Of a DNA stretch of 6,139 nucleotides, positions 1 to 5,025 are shown piece after piece. A program made the position numbers and the translations under genes. The stretch is from Bdellovibrionales bacterium. GTDB lineage: Bacteria; Bdellovibrionota; Bdellovibrionia; Bdellovibrionales; UBA840. Under the pieces are notes generated by a model. It was not told the origin of the DNA. It saw nothing but the letters and a program-made list of their open reading frames with translations, and did no database searches. Location: contig JAGRAL010000278.1 of assembly GCA_020434605.1 (NCBI GenBank), positions 1 through 6,139 on the forward strand. The letters run 5' to 3'. Position 1 is the first letter of the stretch, and every line of letters starts with the position of its first letter.

Positions 1-884
1 TTTAGATCAGGATTAGAAAATCCTAAGCCTTTATTTTTAATAGGCGTTCCGTGGGCAATCCACGCATCAATAGCACTGGCTTCGCAGTGATCATTGGGTT
101 TTGTGATAGTATCTATTACAGCGGTAGCTAATTCTACTGCCTGTTTTGGAGTAATATCGTTTAATGGATCAATAATGGGATTGTCTTTAACGTCATAGTA
201 ATTTTCTTTTTGGGCCATATGGGCCATATGATATAATAGTGATAATTCGCTCCTTGCGTTCACTCCAGGAGCTGTACGTGTCCAACCAAAGGTTGTCGCC
301 GTCGGAAAGATTCGTAAATATCTTTCTGATAAGGGATTGTCTTGGTCAAGAGTAGCACTAAACTCCATGTTTAAATCTGCAAAAGATAAATTCAAGTGGT
401 CTTCTTCTAGGACCGCCCCTACCCTCTCAGTATGAAAATCAGCACTAAATTGCAGGTCTCCTTCTTGAGTAGCTTCGATCTTTCCTACACCCATTGTTCT
501 ACAACCCTGTAGCCATAAGGCTTTAACACCAGAAAACCAGTCTTTATATTTATCATTACAAGATAGTTTTTCTAAAAAATCTACCTCTAAAGATCCGTTT
601 GCTCTAGCTCCGCCAAAGCTTCCGGTGTGATGTCCACTAATCACGAGACCATCACATTTAGTTCCTGATTCGACCAGTTTTTGAAAATCATTCTCTGGCG
701 TTCCACTCTCAGACATAAATTCTTGTACTTGGATTTTTCTTGGAGAATTTTTATTAAGTTTATCTATAAAGTTTTTTGTCACACCAAATTCTTTTTCGTT
801 ATTTAACGAGAAGTAACATATATTTAAAGGTGCATCGGTTGCTGAAGCAAAATAGAATGTAAGAACCGAAAACAAGAAAATCAT
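1..884 (-). CDS. Exported protein with caspase-like (clan CD/CHAT-like) His/Cys motifs, 3' end cut by the window
   Basis: The frame is open from the ATG at 884 to the window edge (294 codons), so the C-terminus is missing. A GAGG at 893-896 lies 8 bases upstream and supports this start. Residues 1-15 (MIFLFSVLTFYFASA) look like a short signal peptide, cleaved near A15, so the protein should be exported. Two blocks stand out. A hydrophobic strand ends in V-I-S-G-H85-H86-T-G-S-F-G-G, and about 40 residues later another strand ends in A-L-W-L-Q-G-C128-R-T-M-G. A strand followed by His-Gly-type residues and a second strand followed by Cys is the layout of the catalytic dyad in caspase-fold proteases (clan CD, including CHAT and caspase-like families). 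The assignment is by motif only; I do not recognise the family, and a non-protease is possible. The rest, including C268 and a His/Met stretch near 219-223, is unassigned. The gene lies downstream of the toxin-antitoxin operon on the same strand, but a hairpin separates them. Confidence 0.8.
   Translation of the reverse strand, partial: MIFLFSVLTFYFASATDAPLNICYFSLNNEKEFGVTKNFIDKLNKNSPRKIQVQEFMSESGTPENDFQKLVESGTKCDGLVISGHHTGSFGGARANGSLEVDFLEKLSCNDKYKDWFSGVKALWLQGCRTMGVGKIEATQEGDLQFSADFHTERVGAVLEEDHLNLSFADLNMEFSATLDQDNPLSERYLRIFPTATTFGWTRTAPGVNARSELSLLYHMAHMAQKENYYDVKDNPIIDPLNDITPKQAVELATAVIDTITKPNDHCEASAIDAWIAHGTPIKNKGLGFSNPDL
211..228. repeat. Two tandem copies of a 9-bp unit, in frame
   Basis: The unit TGGGCCATA occurs twice back to back, followed by TG. 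Read on the minus strand inside the caspase-like gene it encodes His-Met-Ala twice (residues 219-224). A 9-bp unit changes length without breaking the frame, so it looks like a recent slippage duplication inside a coding region. Confidence 0.8.
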
Positions 885-912
885 AAAAAATTCCTCAACT
901 TGTATTTCGGAT

Positions 913-918
913 ATAATA
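913..918 (-). promoter_or_regulatory. Possible -10 box for the caspase-like gene
   Basis: On the minus strand TATTAT (5 of 6 to the sigma-70 consensus) lies about 28 bases before the ATG at 884, giving a short leader that contains the GAGG ribosome-binding site. No convincing -35 box is seen 16-18 bases further upstream. The call rests on position and the -10 match only. Confidence 0.3.
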
Positions 919-953
919 GAGTGGTTTTAGAGTCGAGATGTCGCATTAGAAGT

Positions 954-983
954 ATAAAACAGGGCCTATAGACCTAGGTCCTG
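954..983 (-). terminator. Hairpin plus T-run after the toxin-antitoxin operon
   Basis: Bases 960-968 and 975-983 form a 9-bp stem with a 6-base loop and one internal mismatch on the minus strand (A opposite C; a G-U pair on the plus strand). On the minus strand the stem is followed by TTTTAT (959-954). It sits about 43 bases after the antitoxin stop codon and before the next minus-strand gene, the expected place for an intrinsic terminator. The T-run is short, so termination may be partial. Confidence 0.5.
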
Positions 984-1025
984 ATAAAACAATGTCTCTT
1001 AGTAGAATTAATAACAATGAAAAAA

Positions 1026-1367
1026 TCAACCCGCCTTACTTATACCCTTTATAAGTTTCATGATGGTATTAAGACTGGGATTAGCCTTCTTTTTTACTGC
1101 CTCATAATATGTACTTCGACTTAAGTTTAAGTTGTCTAAGGTTTTCGACTTATTCATCGCCTGGTAGTAGCTATCGATAACATCTAAAAAGGCTTGCGAA
1201 TCACCTGCTTTAAGACACTCAAGAAGTGCATTATAAATAAAGTCCTTATCTTTAAGTTTCTCATGCGGATCATGCGCGCTTACTTTAACTCCTTTTTTAA
1301 GTTTTACTATGGGCATGTCTTTAACAAATAAGTGCCTTTGCTTTTTTAATGTCTTTCTTTTGTCCAT
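1026..1367 (-). CDS. HigA-type antitoxin, XRE-like helix-turn-helix
   Basis: The 113-residue protein matches the general pattern of antidote proteins paired with HigB-like killer proteins. It has an acidic/basic N-terminal linker (D-P-H-E-K-L-K-D-K-D around 33-42), a helix with L-K-A-G-D-S-Q-A-F (52-60), then a C-terminal helix-turn-helix near 75-108. The latter includes S-R-S-T-Y-Y-E-A-V and N-P-S-L-N-T-I-M-K-L, typical of the DNA-binding half of this family. It should neutralise the toxin by direct binding and repress the operon. The start at 1367 is supported by a perfect AGGAGG 8 bases upstream. A later ATG at 1316 has no good ribosome-binding site. The first 15 or so codons overlap the toxin gene in another frame and encode a lysine/arginine-rich tail (M-D-K-R-K-T-L-K-K-Q-R) that looks additional to the family core. 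The stop is TGA. Family assignment is from motif recall without a search. Confidence 0.85.
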   Translation of the reverse strand: MDKRKTLKKQRHLFVKDMPIVKLKKGVKVSAHDPHEKLKDKDFIYNALLECLKAGDSQAFLDVIDSYYQAMNKSKTLDNLNLSRSTYYEAVKKKANPSLNTIMKLIKGISKAG

Positions 1368-1653
1368 TTTTAAAGCCTCCTAAAAGTAAAGTGATTTCTT
1401 TTTTCCCTGTTCTAACAAAATATATTCTCATGCCATTTTGATCATGAAATTTTAATTCTTCTAGCTTATCACCTAATAATTTATGTTTATTAGGATTTTT
1501 GCCAAAAAATCCATCTTCAGAAATTTTCATAAGACGTCTTTCAACTTCTGCCTGGCTTTTGTGTTCTAAGCTATCATACCAATCTTGATAGCTTAATGTT
1601 TTGCATATGGAGTAACTTATTGTGTTTAAATTAGTGTACGGTATAATGGACAT
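1321..1653 (-). CDS. HigB/RelE-ParE superfamily toxin (addiction module killer protein)
   Basis: The 110-residue basic protein carries the signature of small HigB-like killer proteins in the RelE/ParE fold. W25 and L29 lie in the first helix region. E66-L67-K68 stands where the family usually has E-L-R. It then has G-M-R76-I-Y-F, followed by I-T-L-L-L-G92-G93-F-K-N-G-Q98-K-K-D101-I-K-K-A near the end. Relatives are mostly ribosome-dependent mRNA endonucleases; activity here is inferred. The only usual start codon in frame is ATG 1653, with AGGTG at 1663-1667, 9 bases upstream. The N-terminus is longer than usual by roughly ten residues. The toxin gene comes first and overlaps the antitoxin by 47 bases, the order typical of higBA-like modules. 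The module lies between unrelated genes, which suggests acquisition by transfer, but no transposase or repeat is seen beside it. Confidence 0.88.
   Translation of the reverse strand: MSIIPYTNLNTISYSICKTLSYQDWYDSLEHKSQAEVERRLMKISEDGFFGKNPNKHKLLGDKLEELKFHDQNGMRIYFVRTGKKEITLLLGGFKNGQKKDIKKAKALIC
1376..1381 (-). promoter_or_regulatory. Antitoxin ribosome-binding site inside the toxin gene
   Basis: A perfect AGGAGG lies 8 bases before the antitoxin ATG at 1367. In the toxin frame these bases are the end of L91, all of G92 and most of G93, which belong to the conserved L-L-G-G motif. This fixes the antitoxin start and suggests strong independent antitoxin translation. Confidence 0.85.
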
Positions 1654-1661
1654 TTAGTCAA
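1633..1661 (-). promoter_or_regulatory. Possible internal promoter at the start of the toxin gene
   Basis: On the minus strand TTGACT (1661-1656, 5 of 6), a 17-base spacer and TACACT (1638-1633, 4 of 6) make a well-spaced sigma-70-like promoter. Transcription would start near 1626, inside the toxin frame, where no usual in-frame start codon follows. A transcript from here could therefore make antitoxin but not full-length toxin. It could also be a chance match. Confidence 0.3.
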
Positions 1662-1752
1662 GCACCTATTTACGGTTGAGCTAAGTCTCGATTGCAAGAT
1701 AATGCCCAAGCAGATGTACTTGTAGGTTTTAGTTAAGCGGGTATCAGTCCGA

Positions 1753-1768
1753 CAATTTTGTGAAATTG
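1753..1768. repeat. Perfect inverted repeat in the divergent spacer
   Basis: CAATTT and AAATTG are perfect 6-base arms around a 4-base centre. It lies between the divergent toxin and rpiB genes, about 100 bases upstream of the toxin start. Antitoxins of this family bind such repeats upstream of their operons, so an operator role is possible. The arms are short and AT-rich, so chance is a real alternative. Confidence 0.35.
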
Positions 1769-1827
1769 CGACCTGGCAAAGAATTAAGTTTAAGCTTTAA
1801 GGCCGGCTAATTATTCCCTAACATAAT
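1766..1827 (+). promoter_or_regulatory. Candidate promoter region for rpiB
   Basis: Two weak candidates are visible. TTGCGA (1766-1771), a 17-base spacer and TTTAAG (1789-1794) match the sigma-70 boxes 4 of 6 each. CATAAT (1822-1827, 5 of 6) lies closer to the gene but has no good -35 box. Either would give a leader of roughly 60-90 bases before the ATG at 1891. The rest of the spacer 1654-1890 holds no gene that I can see. Confidence 0.25.
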
Positions 1828-1890
1828 AACGCCTTGCTCCTCTCACAATGCCTACTTGCCCATCTCCCCTAGTGGGAACACAATGCTAGT

Positions 1891-2313
1891 ATGAAATTGT
1901 TTATCGCATCCGACCACGCAGGCTTTGATCTTAAAGAAGAACTTAAAAAACTTCATGACGATATTGAATGGACTGATCTAGGCCCTGATTCAGATCAGCG
2001 TGTGGATTATCCTGATTACGCTGACAAGGTCGCTAGAGCCATCATAGATGATCCAAAACAAATGGGTGTACTTATTTGTGGGTCAGGGCAAGGCATGGCT
2101 ATAAAGGCAAATAGATATCCTCAAATCAGGGCTGCCCTTTGCTGGAATGAAGACATTGCGATTTTATCCCGTGGTCATAATGATGCTAATATTTTGTGCC
2201 TTGGTGCTCGTCACACCACAGCTGATCATGCTGCCGATATTCTAACTGCTTTTATCAATGCAGAGTTTGAGGGCGGGCGTCACTTGGACCGAGTCAAAAA
2301 ATTAGGTAAATAA
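1891..2313 (+). CDS. rpiB: Ribose-5-phosphate isomerase B
   Basis: This cytosolic enzyme interconverts ribose 5-phosphate and ribulose 5-phosphate in the non-oxidative pentose phosphate pathway. The 140 residues span a complete RpiB/LacAB-family protein. The N-terminal S-D8-H9-A-G-F-D-L-K motif is present, followed by V-D-Y-P-D-Y-A (38-44). L-I-C63-G-S-G-Q-G holds the catalytic cysteine, equivalent to Cys66 of the E. coli enzyme. S-R-G-H96-N-D-A-N holds the ring-opening histidine, and G-G-R130-H-L-D-R134-V holds the phosphate-binding arginines. The start is set by family alignment, since M-K-L-F-I-A-S-D-H is the normal beginning. There is no clear Shine-Dalgarno sequence before it. The stop is a double TAA-TAG. 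The start ATG overlaps the TGA of a 3-codon frame (ATG CTA GTA TGA, 1883-1894). glyA follows 87 bases later on the same strand. Confidence 0.96.
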   Translation: MKLFIASDHAGFDLKEELKKLHDDIEWTDLGPDSDQRVDYPDYADKVARAIIDDPKQMGVLICGSGQGMAIKANRYPQIRAALCWNEDIAILSRGHNDANILCLGARHTTADHAADILTAFINAEFEGGRHLDRVKKLGK

Positions 2314-2331
2314 TAGCTTCTTAGTTCTATC

Positions 2332-2376
2332 TTGACTGATACATCTTTGATTGTAGAGTTTATTTAAATCGATTAT
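2332..2376 (+). promoter_or_regulatory. Possible glyA promoter in the rpiB-glyA gap
   Basis: The 87-base gap contains TTGACT (2332-2337), 16 bases, TAGAGT (2354-2359). It also contains TTGATT (2347-2352), 18 bases, GATTAT (2371-2376). Each pair is a moderate sigma-70 match. No terminator hairpin is seen after rpiB, so glyA may be read both from rpiB and from its own promoter. The gap is too short for a known glycine or folate riboswitch and shows no such structure. Confidence 0.3.
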
Positions 2377-2400
2377 ATCCTGAGAGCGCAAGGAGATCTT

Positions 2401-3633
2401 ATGTTACAAAAAAATGATCCCGAAGTTTATGCCAGTATCCAAAAAGAAACCGAGAGACAAGAGTTTGAGCTAGAAATGATAGCTTCTGAAAACTACGTGT
2501 CTCGTGCGGTGCTTGAAGCACAAGGCTCTATTTTAACCAATAAGTATGCCGAAGGTTACCCAGGAAAAAGATATTACGGCGGATGCCAAAACGTAGATGT
2601 AGTCGAGCAACTTGCCATTGATAGAGCTAAAAAATTATTTGGCGCTGAGCACGCTAACGTGCAACCACACTCTGGGTCGCAAGCTAACTTTGGAGTCTTT
2701 TTTTCTATCGCTAAACCAGGGGACGCGGTTTTAGGGATGGATTTATCTCACGGTGGTCACTTGACACACGGAAGTCCTGTTAATTTTTCTGGAAAAATGT
2801 TTAAGGCAGCTCACTATCAATTAGATCCAAAAACTAATTTAATAAATTATGATACCATTCGTAAAACAGCGCTTGAAGTAAAACCTAAAATTTTAATCGC
2901 AGGATATTCCGCGTATCCAAGACAAATGGATTTTGCAAAATTTAAAGAAATCGCAACAGAAGTAGGAGCCTACCTTTTTGCCGATATGGCACACTTTGCA
3001 GGCCTTGTTGCAACAGGGCTTCACCCTTCCCCTATTCCTTATGCTGACTTCACAACAACAACCACACACAAAACACTTCGTGGACCGCGCGGTGGAATGA
3101 TTTTATGTTCAGAAGCAAACTCTAAAATGATCAACTCGGCAATCTTTCCTGGAATTCAGGGTGGACCATTAGAACATGTCATTGCTGCTAAAGCAGTTGC
3201 ATTTAAAGAAGCACTTGATCCATCCTTTAAAATCTACTGCCAAAAAGTTTTAGATAATGCAAAATCACTAGCTAGTGAATTAACTAACTACGGTTATGAT
3301 TTAGTTACCGGCGGAACTGACAATCATTTATTATTAATTGATCTTACAAAACAAAATATTTCAGGAAAAGATGCTGAGATCGGACTTGGTAAAGCCGGCA
3401 TTACAGTAAATAAAAACACCGTGCCTTATGACAAAAGAAGTCCTTTTGTTACTAGTGGAATTCGTATTGGTACTCCCGCTCTTACATCAAGAGGAATGGG
3501 CACAAGCGAAATGAAGCTTATTGCAAAATGGATCGATCAAAGTCTTAAAAATCTTACAGAAGACTCTACATTGCATAGAATTCATCAAGAAGTACGTGAG
3601 CTATGTAAAGACTTTCCAATATATAAAACGTAA
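2401..3633 (+). CDS. glyA: Serine hydroxymethyltransferase
   Basis: This PLP enzyme converts serine and tetrahydrofolate to glycine and 5,10-methylene-tetrahydrofolate, the main source of one-carbon units for purines, thymidylate and methionine. At 410 residues it is full length for a bacterial GlyA. Visible landmarks in order are I-A-S-E-N-Y-V-S (27-34), K-Y49-A-E51-G-Y-P-G-K-R-Y-Y-G-G-C (48-62) for substrate and PLP contacts, and Q-P-H-S-G-S-Q-A-N (88-96). Next come F-A-D195-M-A-H198-F-A-G-L, with the aspartate facing the pyridine nitrogen, and T-T-H-K224-T-L-R-G-P-R-G-G, with the PLP-binding lysine. Last is S-G-I-R355-I-G-T-P-A, with the substrate-carboxylate arginine. All expected catalytic residues are present. 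AGGAG at 2391-2395 lies 5 bases before the ATG. The gene follows rpiB on the same strand and is followed by a hairpin. Confidence 0.98.
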   Translation: MLQKNDPEVYASIQKETERQEFELEMIASENYVSRAVLEAQGSILTNKYAEGYPGKRYYGGCQNVDVVEQLAIDRAKKLFGAEHANVQPHSGSQANFGVFFSIAKPGDAVLGMDLSHGGHLTHGSPVNFSGKMFKAAHYQLDPKTNLINYDTIRKTALEVKPKILIAGYSAYPRQMDFAKFKEIATEVGAYLFADMAHFAGLVATGLHPSPIPYADFTTTTTHKTLRGPRGGMILCSEANSKMINSAIFPGIQGGPLEHVIAAKAVAFKEALDPSFKIYCQKVLDNAKSLASELTNYGYDLVTGGTDNHLLLIDLTKQNISGKDAEIGLGKAGITVNKNTVPYDKRSPFVTSGIRIGTPALTSRGMGTSEMKLIAKWIDQSLKNLTEDSTLHRIHQEVRELCKDFPIYKT

Positions 3634-3635
3634 GG

Positions 3636-3671
3636 CCAGAAAAGACTTACTAAAAGTGCTTTTCTGGTTAT
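3636..3671 (+). terminator. Long hairpin after glyA, probable weak terminator
   Basis: CCAGAAAAG (3636-3644) pairs perfectly with CTTTTCTGG (3659-3667). Inside, ACTT (3645-3648) pairs with AAGT (3654-3657), leaving one bulged G and a 5-base loop, so the stem is about 13 bp. It starts 3 bases after the glyA stop. The following TTAT is a poor T-run, so it may only reduce readthrough or protect the glyA mRNA 3' end. The stem ends 12 bases before the next start codon, so it could also influence translation of that gene. Confidence 0.55.
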
Positions 3672-3679
3672 ACTAAAGC

Positions 3680-4180
3680 ATGCGTTTAAGCTTACTTTTA
3701 TTAGCTATGCTAACGGGCTGCACATCCCTACAGATGGCACCATACCGAACCTCTGGTGGTAAAGCACCTGTAAGGACAGTAGCTGGATACACGCAAAGCC
3801 GCAGTTTTGTTCTTAAGTGGCCGGTCAATAATGCTAGAATGACGAGAGGTTTTTCTCCTTATCGTAAAAATCACTATGGAATTGATTTAGCAAAAGGTTT
3901 TGGTGAGCCCATTTATGCTGCTCATGATGGAAAAGTTGTTTATGTGGGTAACAAGTACCGAGGCTTTGGAAAATTAATTATCATAGAACACCCGAATGGC
4001 TGGGGAAGTCTTTATGCCCATAATAGTAAAATATTAGTTCACGAAAATGACTGGGTCGAAGTCGGACAAAGGATCGCGTTGATGGGCCAAACCGGTAATG
4101 CCAGAGGAGTTCATCTGCACTTTGAATTACGAGACAAGAAAAAAGCTGTGGATCCAGTTCTACATTTACCTAAATTATGA
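3680..4180 (+). CDS. M23 (LytM-type) peptidoglycan endopeptidase lipoprotein
   Basis: The 166-residue protein begins M-R-L-S then a leucine-rich stretch ending in the lipobox L-T-G-C14, so it should be lipid-anchored at C14. Residue +2 is Thr, not Asp, which by E. coli rules favours the outer membrane. After a short linker comes one M23/LytM domain (about 45-163). H65-Y-G-I-D69 and H147 of H145-L-H147-F-E are the three zinc ligands, and H114 in L-Y-A-H-N and H145 are the catalytic histidines. Since all are present, it should be an active metalloendopeptidase cutting peptide cross-links. It is not a degenerate EnvC/NlpD-type activator. No LysM domain is present. The start is chosen because later ATGs would destroy the lipoprotein signal; no clear ribosome-binding site precedes it. 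The stop TGA overlaps an ATG (ATGA, 4177-4180) that opens a 9-codon frame towards the next gene. Role in cell division, growth or wall remodelling is not resolved. Confidence 0.93.
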   Translation: MRLSLLLLAMLTGCTSLQMAPYRTSGGKAPVRTVAGYTQSRSFVLKWPVNNARMTRGFSPYRKNHYGIDLAKGFGEPIYAAHDGKVVYVGNKYRGFGKLIIIEHPNGWGSLYAHNSKILVHENDWVEVGQRIALMGQTGNARGVHLHFELRDKKKAVDPVLHLPKL

Positions 4181-4206
4181 TTGCATGGCTGTTTTTAGTC
4201 CTCTAA
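4177..4206 (+). other. 9-codon leader reading frame between the M23 and barrel genes
   Basis: ATG at 4177 overlaps the TGA of the M23 gene and opens M-I-A-W-L-F-L-V-L followed by TAA. It is in the same frame as the barrel gene, whose ATG at 4216 lies 9 bases after the TAA. It may couple translation of the two genes, be the remnant of a longer signal peptide broken by the TAA, or be chance. Confidence 0.25.
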
Positions 4207-4215
4207 GCTATTAGT

Positions 4216-5010
4216 ATGATGTTATTGATCTTGGCCCTCGCATTTCTTGGTTACAGCTCTGAAGAGACCAATCTTGAGCAACAATCACGCGCCTACATTG
4301 ATGAGATCATCAACAACAACCCTAGTTCACAAACTAAACTTAATCTTAGAACAGGCCTCATTCAGATCAAGGGTAATACTCCAGGTGTTGCTATCAATTC
4401 TGGTGACGATACCATGCCGTTTGTTGCTGCTGAATGGCTGATGCGTATTAATGAACACTGGGGCACTGAGTTTAGGATCTTACATGGTCAAAACATTTTA
4501 TACCCAGCTTCGAATGATAAGAATGAAGCCGATGTGTTTTTTCAAACCATTGATATTGGCCCTAGGTACATCTTTGAATTTGATCCTCTAAGAAAAGGTA
4601 ACTACTTTGCTTTTAAACTTTTGTACCACCAAACCGCTAATAACTTTGAATTAGTGAGCCCAGATATTAATTTTTTAGCTACCGGCTACAGCGGGCCTGC
4701 CATTGGGATTGAGAGAGGGATTACCATTACTAGTAATATTCACCTAGAAGCTAGTTTGGATTTACTTTATACTTTAAGTGTTGATGAAGAATCGGATTTA
4801 AACGTAAAAGACAATGGCTACGCTTTATTTGTACGGGGCGAGTTTCATTATCTGACAAATTGGTTCAATCGCCGAGGACAAGTTGGTCTAGCGTATTGGC
4901 AAGCGTCTTACAGTAATGAGTTTGACTCTACCTCAAAGGTAGCTTCTGCAAGACAAAATTATGTGACCACCTACCGTGTACTTTCACTTAGCTACTCTCT
5001 ACTATTTTAA
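4216..5010 (+). CDS. Probable outer-membrane beta-barrel protein, family not recognised
   Basis: The 264-residue protein starts with a short hydrophobic segment (M-M-L-L-I-L-A-L-A-F-L-G-Y-S-S, about 1-15), which fits a signal peptide although it lacks the usual basic residue. The rest has many alternating polar/hydrophobic stretches rich in aromatic residues, for example near 42-52, 68-78, 84-92, 107-120, 128-138, 176-187, 200-212 and 222-231. It ends in R-V-L-S-L-S-Y-S-L-L-F, a terminal strand closing with Phe, the typical recognition signal for the BAM machinery. The size and spacing suggest a small barrel of eight to ten strands. I do not recognise the family and assign no substrate. The start is ATG 4216 or 4219; an in-frame TAA at 4204-4206 blocks an earlier one. 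No Shine-Dalgarno sequence is visible, so coupling to upstream translation is possible. It probably belongs to one unit with the M23 gene and the next lipoprotein. Confidence 0.8.
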   Translation: MMLLILALAFLGYSSEETNLEQQSRAYIDEIINNNPSSQTKLNLRTGLIQIKGNTPGVAINSGDDTMPFVAAEWLMRINEHWGTEFRILHGQNILYPASNDKNEADVFFQTIDIGPRYIFEFDPLRKGNYFAFKLLYHQTANNFELVSPDINFLATGYSGPAIGIERGITITSNIHLEASLDLLYTLSVDEESDLNVKDNGYALFVRGEFHYLTNWFNRRGQVGLAYWQASYSNEFDSTSKVASARQNYVTTYRVLSLSYSLLF

Positions 5011-5025
5011 CATTTTGGAGCTTCT

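Noticed and set aside
912..917. Perfect TATAAT on the plus strand
   Set aside because: No plus-strand gene follows it until 1891 and no -35 box precedes it. It overlaps the minus-strand -10 candidate, so it is probably incidental.
1314..1316. Alternative antitoxin start at 1316
   Set aside because: It lacks a good Shine-Dalgarno sequence, while the ATG at 1367 has a perfect AGGAGG at ideal spacing.
1788..1802. AAGCTT-centred AT-rich near-palindrome in the divergent spacer
   Set aside because: Only the central six bases are symmetric, so it is weaker than expected for an operator in AT-rich DNA.
1885..1893. TGCTAGTAT resembles an extended -10 box at rpiB
   Set aside because: It overlaps the rpiB start codon, so a transcript from it would lack the start that the family alignment requires.
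4247..4441. 64-codon plus-strand frame inside the barrel gene
   Set aside because: It lies wholly within the barrel coding region in another frame, has no ribosome-binding site and shows no protein-like motif.
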